NCBI RefSeq assembly: GCF_001544615.1
Contig: NZ_FCNV02000003.1
Span: 1-64,000 of the forward strand
Reading direction: 5' to 3'
DNA length: 64,000 bases
From: Caballeronia concitans
Lineage (GTDB): Bacteria > Pseudomonadota > Gammaproteobacteria > Burkholderiales > Burkholderiaceae
The notes beneath the pieces were generated by a model. That model ran no database searches and was not told where the DNA came from. It saw only the letters and a program-made list of their open reading frames with translations. The position numbers and the translations under genes are program-made. This document shows positions 53,840 through 63,098 of this stretch, piece by piece. The stretch's first letter is position 1. Each line of letters opens with the position of its first letter.

Positions 53840-54796
53840 ATGTCGCACGATTCCGCCATCTCGACGTCCCAAGTCCTGACGAAGCTGCGCTTCAGGCATC
53901 TGCAATTGCTCGAACTGCTCGGCCGCACCCGCAACCTGCGCATCGCGGCTGAACAGATGCACGTGACACAGCCCGCGGCCACGAAGATCCTGAGCGACGT
54001 CGAAGCGATGTTCGGCGCGCCGCTCTTCGAACGGCTGCCGCGCGAAATGCGGCCCACGAATCTCGGTGCCTTGTCGGTGCGATACGCCAGCACCACGCTC
54101 GCCAATCTCGGCAAGTTCTCGGGCGAGTTCGCCACGCTGAAGAACGGCGGCTACGGCCATCTCACGGTGGGATTCATTCCGGCTTCCGCCGCGCAACTCG
54201 TCATCGCCGCCGTGAAGGAGATTCAGCGACGACGGCCGCGGCTCATCATCAAGCTCGTCGAACAGAGCAGCGATCAACTCGCGATGTGGCTCGAAGAAAA
54301 GCGGCTCGATGTGATGGTCGGCCGCCCGACGGAGCCGAGGCACGGTGCGCTCTTCGATGTCGTCGATCTCTTGGCGGAACCCGCGCGTGCGGTTGTCGGG
54401 CAGCATCATCCGTTGCTCGAACAAGAGCATGTGGAGATTGCCGATCTCGGACGATGGCCGTGGATTCTGTATCCGCCCGGCACCGCGATGCGTCAGCTCT
54501 TCGAGGAGACGTTCGCGGCGGCGGGCATCGTCGCGCCCGTGGGAATCGTGGAGACGCCTTCCATCTTCTCGACGCTCGAGCTATTGCAGGCCACCGACAT
54601 GCTTTCCCTCCAGCCGCAAGCCGCAATGGACCGATACGTCAGGAACGGCCTGCTGGGCTACGTGAGCGTGCCGATCCGCCGGACCTTGACGAACTACAGC
54701 GTCATCACGCGGAAGAACGAAGCGTCGTCGCAGGCGACGGACGAATTCATTTCCATTCTTCTCGCGCTCGCCGGGCAGTTCAGGGACCGCGCGTGA
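53840..54796 (+). CDS. LysR family transcriptional regulator
   Basis: The 318-residue product has the N-terminal HTH (LRFRHLQLLELLGRTRNLRI, then AAEQMHVTQPAATKILSDVE) and an effector domain of about 200 residues (LTVGFIPASAAQLVIAAVKE). The start at ATG-Ser-His-Asp is chosen because it leaves the usual short lead before the HTH. An ATG eight codons earlier is possible. Neither has a good ribosome site. Divergence from the Ldh-type gene suggests it controls that gene and probably the ACS permease. Confidence 0.9.
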   Translation: MSHDSAISTSQVLTKLRFRHLQLLELLGRTRNLRIAAEQMHVTQPAATKILSDVEAMFGAPLFERLPREMRPTNLGALSVRYASTTLANLGKFSGEFATLKNGGYGHLTVGFIPASAAQLVIAAVKEIQRRRPRLIIKLVEQSSDQLAMWLEEKRLDVMVGRPTEPRHGALFDVVDLLAEPARAVVGQHHPLLEQEHVEIADLGRWPWILYPPGTAMRQLFEETFAAAGIVAPVGIVETPSIFSTLELLQATDMLSLQPQAAMDRYVRNGLLGYVSVPIRRTLTNYSVITRKNEASSQATDEFISILLALAGQFRDRA

Positions 54797-54807
54797 ACGC
54801 AGCTTGC

Positions 54808-54827
54808 ATATCGGACATTAACGATAT
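54808..54827. promoter_or_regulatory. ATATCG-N8-CGATAT operator candidate upstream of arsR-type gene
   Basis: A perfect 6-base inverted repeat with an 8-base spacer lies 68 bases upstream of the ArsR-type regulator start. ArsR-family dimers typically bind A/T-rich inverted repeats of this size at their own promoters. Position makes auto-repression likely but unproven. Confidence 0.55.
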
Positions 54828-54894
54828 ATACTTCGTTCTGAGACGATTCGGTACACGGCAGCATGCATGAATCGTCAGACGTTTGAGCAACGAA

Positions 54895-55188
54895 ATGGAC
54901 ATCGACGCAATTCACAAGGCCCTCGCCAACCCCCTTCGCCGCGAGATTCTCGAGTGGCTGAAGGAGCCGGAGCAGCATTTCCCGAATCAGGAATTGCCGC
55001 TGTCGCATGGCGTCTGCGCGGGTCAGATCGATGGGCGCTGCGGCATGTCGCAGTCCACCGTTTCCGCGCATCTCGCGACCTTGCATAAGGCCGGGCTCGT
55101 CACCACGAAGCGCGTCGGGCAATGGGTGTTCTTCAAGCGCGACGAAGCGGTCATTCAGGCGTTCCGCGATTCCATCGGAAATCTTTGA
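54895..55188 (+). CDS. ArsR-type winged-helix regulator with two cysteines
   Basis: The 97-residue protein begins MDIDAIHKALANPLRREILE. The HTH is GMSQSTVSAHLATLHKAGLV and the wing GQWVFFKRDEAVIQ. C41 and C49 (GVCAGQIDGRCGM) lie just before the recognition helix. This C-x7-C pair could sense electrophiles or oxidants rather than metal; ArsR metal sites usually have ELCVCDL, which is absent. The following gene is an old yellow enzyme that reduces electrophilic alkenes, which fits an electrophile sensor. The ATG is preferred over a TTG four codons upstream. Confidence 0.88.
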   Translation: MDIDAIHKALANPLRREILEWLKEPEQHFPNQELPLSHGVCAGQIDGRCGMSQSTVSAHLATLHKAGLVTTKRVGQWVFFKRDEAVIQAFRDSIGNL

Positions 55189-55247
55189 GCCTTCGAGTAC
55201 CGTCCCGGTGACAGCAAACTTTCAATTTACTTAGGATACCTTCCGTT

Positions 55248-56309
55248 ATGCCGACTCTTTTCGATCCGCTTCAAGCAGGTGCGTTGACGCTCAAGAACCG
55301 CATCGTCATGGCGCCGCTCACGCGTCAGCGCGCGGGCGTGGAACGTGTGCCGAACGCGCTGATGGCGCAGTATTACGCCGATCGCGCATCGGCGGGTCTC
55401 ATCATCAGCGAGGCGACGTCCGTCACGCCGCAAGGCGTCGGTTATGCCGATACGCCGGGCATCTGGTCCGACGAACAGGTCGAAGGCTGGAAGCTCGTCA
55501 CGAAGGCGGTGCACGATGCAGGCGGCAAGATCGTGCTGCAACTGTGGCACGTGGGCCGCATCTCCGATCCGGTCTTCCTGGACGGCGAATTGCCGGTTGC
55601 GCCGAGCGCGATCGCAGCGGAAGGCCACGTGAGCCTCGTGCGTCCGCAGCGTCCGTATGTGACGCCGCGCGCACTCGAACTCGATGAAATCGCGGGCATC
55701 GTCGCGGCTTATCGCAAGGGCGCGGAGAACGCGAAGCGCGCCGGTTTCGATGGCGTCGAAGTGCATGGCGCGAACGGTTATCTGCTCGACCAGTTCCTGC
55801 AGGACAGCACCAACAAGCGCACCGACGCATACGGCGGCCCGGTCGAAAACCGCGCACGCCTGATGCTCGAAGTGACCGATGCGTGTATTGAAGTGTGGGG
55901 CGCGGATCGCGTCGGCATGCACCTCGCGCCGCGCGCCGATTCGCACACGATGGGCGACAGCGATCGCGCTGCGACCTTCGGTTATGTCGCGCGCGAGCTG
56001 GGCAAGCGCAAGATCGCGTTCATCGCGGCGCGTGAGGCGGAAGGCCCGGACAGCCTCGGCCCGCAATTGAAGAAGGAATTCGGCGGCGTGTATATCGTCA
56101 ACGAGAAGTTCACGAAGGAAAGCGCCGAAGCGATCATCGCGCGCGGCGATGCCGACGCGGTGGCCTGGGGCAAGTCGTTCATCGCGAATTCGGACCTCGT
56201 GCGCCGCCTGGAACTCGGTGCGCAGTGGAACGAGCCGGACACGTCGACGTTCTATGCGCCGGGCGAGAAAGGTTATACGGATTATCCGCTGCTGGAAACG
56301 GCGGAGTAA
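55248..56309 (+). CDS. nemA: Old yellow enzyme, alkene/N-ethylmaleimide reductase
   Basis: This FMN enzyme reduces electrophilic alkenes and nitro compounds with NAD(P)H. The 353 residues form the usual TIM barrel. MAPLTRQRAG (FMN site), QLWHVGRIS, GVEVHGANGYLLDQFLQDST (substrate His and Asn) and ENRARLMLEVTD are family signatures. It follows the ArsR-type regulator by 59 bases and is probably in the same operon, so it may be induced by electrophiles. The name is by similarity to E. coli NemA. A terminator follows. Confidence 0.9.
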   Translation: MPTLFDPLQAGALTLKNRIVMAPLTRQRAGVERVPNALMAQYYADRASAGLIISEATSVTPQGVGYADTPGIWSDEQVEGWKLVTKAVHDAGGKIVLQLWHVGRISDPVFLDGELPVAPSAIAAEGHVSLVRPQRPYVTPRALELDEIAGIVAAYRKGAENAKRAGFDGVEVHGANGYLLDQFLQDSTNKRTDAYGGPVENRARLMLEVTDACIEVWGADRVGMHLAPRADSHTMGDSDRAATFGYVARELGKRKIAFIAAREAEGPDSLGPQLKKEFGGVYIVNEKFTKESAEAIIARGDADAVAWGKSFIANSDLVRRLELGAQWNEPDTSTFYAPGEKGYTDYPLLETAE

Positions 56310-56336
56310 GTTCGCATCTGTTTTTGCGTGAGAATG

Positions 56337-56365
56337 AAAACGGCGGCTTCGGCCGCTGTTTTATT
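56337..56365 (+). terminator. Rho-independent terminator after nemA
   Basis: AAAACGGCGGC pairs with GCCGCTGTTTT around a TTCG tetraloop, followed by ATT. The UUCG-type loop is typical of stable hairpins. It ends the ArsR-type/nemA transcript. Confidence 0.85.
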
Positions 56366-56450
56366 GTGCGCTCTGGTAGTTCGGCATCCGAAATGAAATG
56401 CAAGTGAATTGATAGCGCACTCTGAAACGATGAAGCTCATACGAGCGCGC

Positions 56451-56468
56451 ATCGAAATTATCGAAATT
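56451..56468. repeat. Tandem ATCGAAATT repeat upstream of aspT
   Basis: Two exact head-to-tail copies of the 9-mer ATCGAAATT occur in the AT-richer promoter region of aspT. The rest of the 390 bases between nemA and aspT holds the nemA terminator and no coding sequence I can support. Confidence 0.6.
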
Positions 56469-56698
56469 GATCTCAACTGCATCTCCGAAATAGTGTATTG
56501 GTGACTGCCAATCTGCTTTAAGCCTACATGCCGGGATTCGTTTCCATGAACGATCCAACGCATCTTCGACATTTGGTGGACGCGCATCGTCCGTCAGCAT
56601 CGACGCACGTGCGCCGCTCTGCCCGCTCATTCCCTGCGTTTCCCTCGTGCTCGGGGAGCACGTAACGGTCGCGAGAGTCATCGCGCAAAGGAGTGCAT

Positions 56699-58390
56699 AT
56701 GTCGTGGCTTACACAAGCGCTGCGCGCGTACCCGGAAATCGCCATCTTTCTTTCTCTTGGAATCGGGTATTGGGTCGGCGGAAAAAGTTTTAAAGGATTC
56801 AGCCTCGGCGCGGTCACGGCAACCTTGCTTGCAGCTATCGCAATCGGGCAACTCGGCATCACGATTTCATCGAATGTCAAAGCCGTTTTCTTTCTGATGT
56901 TTCTTTTTGCAGTCGGTTATGGCGTCGGTCCGCAATTCGTGCGCGGCATTGCGAAAGACGGCTTGCCGCAGGCGCTTTTCTCCGTCATTCAATGCGTGCT
57001 CTGTCTCGCCGCGCCCTATGCCGCCGCGAAGATAGCGGGTTATGACATCGGATCGGCGGCCGGGCTTTTCGCCGGATCCCAGACGATATCGGCATCGATG
57101 GGCCTCGCCACCGACGCCATCAACAGGCTCGGCCTGCCGCCTGCCGAGACCAAGGCGCTGCTCGACGCGATGCCCACCGCCTACGCCGTCACCTATATCT
57201 TCGGCACCATCGGCTCCGCGCTGATTCTCGCGATGCTCGGGCCGAAGCTCCTCAACATCGATCTCGTCGCGGCCTGCAAGGACTACGAGCAACAACTGGC
57301 CGGATCGTCGGAACTCGGCGGCGCGGGCATGGGCTGGCATCAGTTCTCGTTGCGCGCGTATCGCGTGGCGGAGCAGGGGCGGGCTGTCGGCATGACCGTG
57401 GGCGAGGCGGAGTCCGTGCTGCCCGGCGGCGCGCGGCTTTTCATCGAGCGAATCCGGCGCAACGGCGCGATGCAGGAAGCGAAGCTCGACGACGTGCTCC
57501 AGGCGGGCGATATCGTCGCGGTCGTCGGGCGGCGCGAGCAGCTCGTCGATGTGCTCGGCTCGGCCGCGAAAGAAGTGGACGATGCCGAACTGCTGTCCGT
57601 GCCGGTCGAAGGCGTCGACATCTATCTGACGAACAAGCGCATCGAGGGCAAAACGCTCGCGGAACTGGCGCAAACGCCGGGCGCGCGCGGCGTGTTCATC
57701 CGCAAGATCAAGCGCGGCATCACCGAAACGCCGATTCCCGTGCTGCCGAGCACCAAGCTGTATCGCGGCGACACGGTGACGATCGTCGGCCGCACGCAGG
57801 ACACGACCGCCGTGGCGAACGCGGTCGGCGTGATCGACCGCCCGAGCGATGCGGCGGACATGGCGTTCGTCGGCCTCGCCATCACGCTGGGCGCGCTGAT
57901 CGGCGCGATCGTCATTCGCTTCGGCGCAATTCCGATCACGCTGTCCACGGCGGGCGGCGCGCTGATCGCGGGCATCGTGTTCGGCTGGCTGCGCGCCATT
58001 CATCCGACCTTCGGCCGCATTCCCTCGCCGACGATCTGGTTCATGAACTCCGTCGGCCTCAACGTGTTTATCGCGGTGGTCGGGATATCGGCGGGGCCGG
58101 GGTTCGTCGCGGGTCTGCAAAAGCTCGGCGTGAGTCTGTTTTTATGGGGCATTTTCGCGTCGTCGGTGCCGCTCATCATCGGCATGTATATCGCCAAGTA
58201 CGTGTTCAAGTTTCATCCCGCGCTCGTGCTCGGCATCTGCGCGGGCGCCCGCACGACTACCGCCGCGCTCGGCATGATCTGCGACGCCGCGAAGAGCCAG
58301 GTGCCGGGCCTCGGCTACACGGTCACGTATGCCGTCGGCAACACGCTGCTGACCATCTGGGGGATGGTCATGGTGATGCTTCTGACCTGA
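56699..58390 (+). CDS. aspT: Aspartate:alanine antiporter
   Basis: AspT exchanges external L-aspartate for internal L-alanine. The 563-residue protein has about six N-terminal and five C-terminal helices around two hydrophilic RCK_C/TrkA_C-like domains (about 200-375; [20 protein letters not shown] and [15 protein letters not shown]). [20 protein letters not shown] and [16 protein letters not shown] are AAEx signatures. AAGGAG lies 5 bases before the ATG ([12 protein letters not shown]). It is followed 65 bases later by aspartate 4-decarboxylase, as in known AspD-AspT pairs that build a proton-motive force. Confidence 0.93.
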   Translation: MSWLTQALRAYPEIAIFLSLGIGYWVGGKSFKGFSLGAVTATLLAAIAIGQLGITISSNVKAVFFLMFLFAVGYGVGPQFVRGIAKDGLPQALFSVIQCVLCLAAPYAAAKIAGYDIGSAAGLFAGSQTISASMGLATDAINRLGLPPAETKALLDAMPTAYAVTYIFGTIGSALILAMLGPKLLNIDLVAACKDYEQQLAGSSELGGAGMGWHQFSLRAYRVAEQGRAVGMTVGEAESVLPGGARLFIERIRRNGAMQEAKLDDVLQAGDIVAVVGRREQLVDVLGSAAKEVDDAELLSVPVEGVDIYLTNKRIEGKTLAELAQTPGARGVFIRKIKRGITETPIPVLPSTKLYRGDTVTIVGRTQDTTAVANAVGVIDRPSDAADMAFVGLAITLGALIGAIVIRFGAIPITLSTAGGALIAGIVFGWLRAIHPTFGRIPSPTIWFMNSVGLNVFIAVVGISAGPGFVAGLQKLGVSLFLWGIFASSVPLIIGMYIAKYVFKFHPALVLGICAGARTTTAALGMICDAAKSQVPGLGYTVTYAVGNTLLTIWGMVMVMLLT

Positions 58391-58455
58391 GAGTGGGACG
58401 CGCCCGCGTCTCTTCGTGTCTTCCCGTTTGATTGCTCATTTCCTGGGGGTGTTGG

Positions 58456-60099
58456 ATGTCAAAGTCCTCGAAGTCCGGTTCCGACGGCCGCGCCGCGATG
58501 GCATCGCTCAGTCCGTTCGAACTCAAGGACGAACTCATCAAGGCGGCAGGCGGCGGCGTGGTGGATCGCCCGGCCAATGTGGCCATGCTCAACGCGGGGC
58601 GCGGCAATCCGAATTTCCTGGCGACGATTCCGCGTCACGGTTTCTGGCAACTCGGACTCTTTGCGATGCGCGAATCCGAGCGCTCGTTTGCGTACATGCC
58701 CGAAGGCATCGGCGGGTTTCCGAAGCATGAGGGGCTAGAAGAGCGCTTCGAAATCTTCGCGCGCGACAACAAGGGGACGCCGGGCATCGACTTTCTGGTC
58801 GGCGCGGTGTCGTATGTACGCGATCAGCTCGGCCTCAACGCGGGCGACTTTCTCTACGAGATGTGCGAAGGCATTCTCGCGTCGAATTACCCGGTGCCGG
58901 ACCGCATGCTCAAGCTGTCGGAAGTGATCGTCGGGCAATATTTGCGGCGCGAGATGATCGGCAGGCATCCGTTCGTCGGCGAGTTCGACATCTTCGCGGT
59001 CGAAGGCGGAACCGCCGCGATGACGTACATCTTCAACACGATGCGCGAGAACTTCCTCATCAAGCCCGGCGATACGATTGCGCTCGGCGTGCCGATCTTC
59101 ACGCCGTACATCGAGATTCCGCGTCTAAACGACTACAAGCTCGAAGTGGTGAACCTCAACGCGGATGTCACGCGAGGCTGGCAATACTCGAAGGAGGAAC
59201 TCGACAAGCTGCGCGATCCGAAGGTCAAGGCGTTCTTTCTCGTGAATCCGAGCAATCCGCCCTCGGTGAAAATGGACGACGACAGTCTCGCGTATATCGC
59301 GGAAATCGTGAAGGAAAGGCCCGATCTCATTCTGCTGACCGACGACGTCTACGGCACTTTCGCCGACGACTTCGTTTCGCTCTTCGCGCTGTGCCCGAAG
59401 AACACGATTCTCGTCTATTCGTATTCGAAGTATTTCGGCGCGACTGGCTGGCGGCTCGGCGCCATTGCGACGCATCGCGAGAATATCTTCGACGAGCAGC
59501 TTGCCGCGCTGCCCGCCAATGAGAAAGCGATCCTTCACGAACGCTATGAATCCATCACCACGGAGCCGGACAAGCTGAAGTTCATCGACCGTCTGGTGGC
59601 CGATAGCCGCACCGTCGCGCTGAATCACACGGCGGGTTTGTCGACGCCGCAGCAGGTGCAGATGGTGCTGTTCTCGCTCTTCGCGCTGATGGATACGCCC
59701 GATGCCTACAAGAACGCGTTAAAGCGGCTCATTCGGAATCGCAAGCAGGCGTTGTATCGCGAACTCGGCATTCCGCTCGAGGACGACGACAAGAATCTCG
59801 TGGACTACTACACGATTCTCGATGCCGAATATATCGGCGAGCGCATGCACGGACGCGAGTATGTCGAGTGGCTCATGAAGAACACGCAGCCGTCCGAGCT
59901 GCTCTTCAGGCTCGCGAAGGAAGCGCGCGTGGTGCTGCTGCCGGGTCGCGGCTTCGGCACGCAGCATCCGTCCGGGCGCGTGTCGCTCGCGAATCTCAAC
60001 GAGAGCGATTACAGGCTGATTGGCCGCGCAATTCGCAAGATGATGGACGAGCGCGTCGCGCAGTTCAAGGCGGAGAGCAACGGCAAGAAGGGCAAGTAA
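58456..60099 (+). CDS. aspD: Bifunctional aspartate transaminase / aspartate 4-decarboxylase
   Basis: AspD is a PLP enzyme that decarboxylates L-aspartate to L-alanine and CO2. The 547-residue product has the fold type I core with an extended N-terminus. The PLP-binding Lys is K325 in VYSYSKYFGATGWRLG, and FLVNPSNPPSVKMDDD with DDVYGTFADD gives the PLP Asn and Asp. The length is typical of Asd (about 530-550) rather than ordinary AspC (about 400). It forms a module with aspT. Consuming a proton inside while exchanging Asp for Ala yields a proton gradient. A strong terminator follows. Confidence 0.93.
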   Translation: MSKSSKSGSDGRAAMASLSPFELKDELIKAAGGGVVDRPANVAMLNAGRGNPNFLATIPRHGFWQLGLFAMRESERSFAYMPEGIGGFPKHEGLEERFEIFARDNKGTPGIDFLVGAVSYVRDQLGLNAGDFLYEMCEGILASNYPVPDRMLKLSEVIVGQYLRREMIGRHPFVGEFDIFAVEGGTAAMTYIFNTMRENFLIKPGDTIALGVPIFTPYIEIPRLNDYKLEVVNLNADVTRGWQYSKEELDKLRDPKVKAFFLVNPSNPPSVKMDDDSLAYIAEIVKERPDLILLTDDVYGTFADDFVSLFALCPKNTILVYSYSKYFGATGWRLGAIATHRENIFDEQLAALPANEKAILHERYESITTEPDKLKFIDRLVADSRTVALNHTAGLSTPQQVQMVLFSLFALMDTPDAYKNALKRLIRNRKQALYRELGIPLEDDDKNLVDYYTILDAEYIGERMHGREYVEWLMKNTQPSELLFRLAKEARVVLLPGRGFGTQHPSGRVSLANLNESDYRLIGRAIRKMMDERVAQFKAESNGKKGK

Positions 60100-60100
60100 A

Positions 60101-60135
60101 ATGAAACCGGGCCGCGATTCGCGGCCCGGTTTCAT
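60101..60135. terminator. Bidirectional rho-independent terminator
   Basis: ATGAAACCGGGCCGCG and CGCGGCCCGGTTTCAT form a perfect 16-bp stem with a 3-base ATT loop. It sits between the convergent aspD and porin genes and can act on both transcripts. Confidence 0.85.
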
Positions 60136-60162
60136 GCGTGATTCGACAGCTTCAACGCGCGA

Positions 60163-61335
60163 TCAGAACTTGTGACGCACGCCGATGCGGAACGCGAGCT
60201 GATTGTTTTCACCCGCGCCCGAGGTGCCGAAGTAGCTCGTTGCGGAGCCGATCTGCGCCTGGTTCTGGACGCCGCGATTCGCACCCGACGCCTTCTGGTA
60301 GATCGCGAGCACGTACACATCGGTGCGCTTGCTGAGCGCGTAGTCGGCGCTCGCGTCGATCTGATGCCAGTGGCCCTGGAACGCATCGGACAGGTTCATG
60401 TACGTGTAGCCGAGGCCTGCGGTGACCGCCGGCGTGAATGCGTACTTGCCGCCGATTTCATATGCGTTGAACTTCGAGCTTCCGCCCGTGACCGGTTCGA
60501 AACGCGTGTTGGTCCAGAGGCCGAACACCGTCGCCGCGCCGAACGCGTAGTTCGCGCCGATGCCGAACGTGCGCAGGTCCTTCGCGCCGCCCGTCGCGAT
60601 GTTCGCGATGCTCGTGCTGAACGCGGGCGTCGCCGCACCGGGGAAGCGGATGTCGGTATAGGCCGCGCCGATGCCGAACGGGCCTGCCTTGTAGTTCAGG
60701 CCGAAGCTGTAAGCACGCGACGAACCCGCGACGGTCGTCGTGCCGACCGTCGTGTTGGGCGCGCCGGCGAATGCGCCCGCCTGGTTCGAGAAGCCGTACA
60801 TCGCGCCGAACGTCACGCCGTAGAAGCTCGCGCTGCTGAACTTCACCGCGTTGTTGATGCGGCTCGACGTGAGTTGATCGACGTCGTTGATGTGATACGC
60901 GTAGTTGCCCGCGACGGTTTGGCCGCCGATCGAGTAGGCCGAGCCGAGATAATCGGTCGAGAACGAGTACTGACGGCCGAACGTGAGCGAGCCGACATCG
61001 TTCTTCGCGAGGCCGACGTACGCCTGACGGCCGAATTCCGCGCCGCCCTGACCGAGCGCGCCCGTGCCGCTATTGAAGCCGTTTTCGAGCACGAAGAGCG
61101 CCTTCAGTCCGCCGCCCAGATCTTCCGAGCCGCGCAGGCCCCAGCGGCTGCCCTGAGCGACGCCGTCGTCGTACTTGAACAGATGATCGCTGCCGGTGCG
61201 CGTGGCGCTGTTGTTCGCGTAACTGATACCGGCGTCGATGACGCCGTACAGCGTCACGCTGCTCTGTGCGTGGGCGGAAGTCGCGATGCACGCGAATGCG
61301 GCGAGCGCGGCGGCTGCCAAGAGGTTCTTCTTCAA
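60163..61335 (-). CDS. Gram-negative porin (TTG start)
   Basis: This is an outer-membrane trimeric beta-barrel porin of 390 residues. The signal peptide is KKNLLAAAALAAFACIATSA ending AHA, then QSSVTLYGVIDAGISYANNS. SRWGLRGSEDLGGGLKALF, the loop with LGRQYSFSTDY, and the C-terminal FRIGVRHKF ending in Phe are porin hallmarks. The start must be TTG: no ATG or GTG lies near the signal peptide, and a GGAG site lies 7 bases upstream. It converges on aspD, with a shared terminator. Specificity cannot be read from sequence. Confidence 0.93.
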   Translation of the reverse strand: MKKNLLAAAALAAFACIATSAHAQSSVTLYGVIDAGISYANNSATRTGSDHLFKYDDGVAQGSRWGLRGSEDLGGGLKALFVLENGFNSGTGALGQGGAEFGRQAYVGLAKNDVGSLTFGRQYSFSTDYLGSAYSIGGQTVAGNYAYHINDVDQLTSSRINNAVKFSSASFYGVTFGAMYGFSNQAGAFAGAPNTTVGTTTVAGSSRAYSFGLNYKAGPFGIGAAYTDIRFPGAATPAFSTSIANIATGGAKDLRTFGIGANYAFGAATVFGLWTNTRFEPVTGGSSKFNAYEIGGKYAFTPAVTAGLGYTYMNLSDAFQGHWHQIDASADYALSKRTDVYVLAIYQKASGANRGVQNQAQIGSATSYFGTSGAGENNQLAFRIGVRHKF

Positions 61336-61600
61336 AACAAGCTCCGTGAGTAGGTTCGCGGTGTGTGGCCGCGCTGCGAGAGAGTGCACGGGCAGCGCGT
61401 GTCGGCGGCGCGTCGCGCTCTGAACGGCGCGTGGCGGCGACGGGCGCAAATGTAGCGGTCGGTGACGAAAGAAATGTGACAGCGGTCTCGAAGCCTGCCG
61501 CTGTGTCGCGTGTGCAACGGGACTGGCGCATCGCGGCCGCGTGTGAGCACGCACGCACGCGCGCGGTATGCCGGCGGTTCCATTCACCGCGAGCGAGAAC

Positions 61601-61969
61601 ATGGACGAGAAAGGAATCCGCGAACTGGAAGAGCAGCTCAGGAAGGCGATGACGACATCGGACGTGAAGGCGCTCGATGCGCTGCTCGCCGACGACCTGA
61701 GTTTCGTCGATGCCACCGGCAAGGTCTGGAGCAAGTCGGACGACCTGAACGGCCATCGCTATGGCATGCAGCGCATCGACCGGCTCGATGTGGAAGAGCA
61801 GAGCGTTCGCCTGTACGGTGCGTTTGCCGTGACCGTCACGCGCGTGGCGCTTTCCGGCACGTTCGCCGGCGCGCCGTTCGCGGGCAGCTTGCGCTACACG
61901 CGAACGTGGGGAGAGACCGCGGGCGGCTGGCGTGTCGTCGCCGCGCAGTGCGGTCTCGTGGCGTTTTAA
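61601..61969 (+). CDS. NTF2-like (DUF4440) protein
   Basis: The 122-residue protein (MDEKGIRELEEQLRKAMTTS) folds as an NTF2-like cone: DALLADDLSFVDATGKVWSK is the diagnostic turn, then VRLYGAFAVTVTRVALSG and GGWRVVAAQCGLVAF. Such proteins bind small molecules or serve as orphan enzymes. An ATG 11 codons upstream (MPAVPFTASEN) is possible; both have weak ribosome sites. It is divergent from the porin and ends 13 bases from the convergent deacylase. Function unknown. Confidence 0.75.
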   Translation: MDEKGIRELEEQLRKAMTTSDVKALDALLADDLSFVDATGKVWSKSDDLNGHRYGMQRIDRLDVEEQSVRLYGAFAVTVTRVALSGTFAGAPFAGSLRYTRTWGETAGGWRVVAAQCGLVAF

Positions 61970-61982
61970 CTCAAGGCGCGCG

Positions 61983-63098
61983 TCACGCCGATAACAACGA
62001 GCCCGTGCGATACGCCGTCGCCCCCGCGATGCGCGCCACTTCCATGCCCGCCGGCGCGAAGCGCATGATCTGCCGCGCGTACATCACGCCGGAGGTCGTG
62101 CACTTGAGCGTGGTGACGGTGTCCGTGAGCGGATCGATGATATCGGCGATGGCTTCGCCCGCATCGATGAACGCGCCCACTTGCGCGCGAAACACGAGCA
62201 CGCCCGACACCGGCGCGACGATCGGCTCCGCGCCCGCAAGGGGCGTCGCCGGGAACGCGAGCGGCGGCTGCTCGACGGCGGGGGCATCGATCACGCCGCG
62301 GTGAATCAGATAGTTGACGATGGCCTGCGCGTCTTTATCGGCGAGTTCGTGCGTCACGTCATGCTGGCTGCGCAGTTCGACCGTCACCGAAATGCCGCCG
62401 TTCGGAATCGGGAAGCGCTCGCCGTAGCGCGCACGCAGGTCCGACCAGCAGAAGCTGTGGATTTCGTCGAACGGATTGCCGACCGAATTCAGCGCGAGCA
62501 GCGACGCCTTCGCATCGAGATAGCGCGCGAGCGGCTCGACTTCGTCCCAGATGTCCGGGTTCGTGTACAGATGCAGCGCGGCGTCGAGGTCGCAATGCAG
62601 GTCCAGCACGACATCGGCGTCGAACGACAGCTTCTGCAGCGCGAGACGTTGCGATTCCAGTTCGGTGCGCGGCGTCTGTTCGTCGAGCGCTTCTTTCATC
62701 GCGGCGCGCACGGCGAGCTTGTTGGCGTCGGCGTCCTTGCCGAGACGCGCTTCGACGCGCGGCGCGATCAGCGCGGCAAGATCGTAGAAATTGCGGTTGA
62801 AGTTGTGGCCGCTGTTGGTTTCGAAGCGGCCGAGCAGATTGCCGTGCAGGAATTGGCTCAGGCCGATCGGATTCGGCACCGGCACGATCACCACTTCGCC
62901 GCGCAGCTTGCCGGCGGTTTCGAGCGCGGCGAGATGGCGGCGCAGTTTCCACGCGACCAGCATGCCCGGCAGTTCGTCGGCGTGCAGCGACGATTGAATA
63001 TAGATTTTCTGTCCGCCGCCCGGGCCGTAATGAAAACTCGTGATGCTGCGGGAAGTGCCGAGCGTCGGCGAGATCAGTTGATGAGTTTTAGTCTGCAT
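61983..63098 (-). CDS. AstE/AspA-like zinc deacylase with C-terminal barrel
   Basis: This is a zinc carboxypeptidase-like protein of 371 residues. The N-terminal 270 residues carry the metal motif SSLHADELPGML (His and Glu) and the third His in VVLDLHCDLDA, with NFNRNF near residue 108. The C-terminal 80 residues (APVSGVLVFRAQVGAFIDAG, then IADIIDP) form a biotinyl/lipoyl-like beta barrel. This layout fits succinylglutamate desuccinylase/aspartoacylase family proteins. The neighbour upstream is a polar amino-acid binding protein, so the substrate may be an N-acyl amino acid that is imported. The ATG giving MQTKTHQL is preferred. Confidence 0.9.
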   Translation of the reverse strand: MQTKTHQLISPTLGTSRSITSFHYGPGGGQKIYIQSSLHADELPGMLVAWKLRRHLAALETAGKLRGEVVIVPVPNPIGLSQFLHGNLLGRFETNSGHNFNRNFYDLAALIAPRVEARLGKDADANKLAVRAAMKEALDEQTPRTELESQRLALQKLSFDADVVLDLHCDLDAALHLYTNPDIWDEVEPLARYLDAKASLLALNSVGNPFDEIHSFCWSDLRARYGERFPIPNGGISVTVELRSQHDVTHELADKDAQAIVNYLIHRGVIDAPAVEQPPLAFPATPLAGAEPIVAPVSGVLVFRAQVGAFIDAGEAIADIIDPLTDTVTTLKCTTSGVMYARQIMRFAPAGMEVARIAGATAYRTGSLLSA

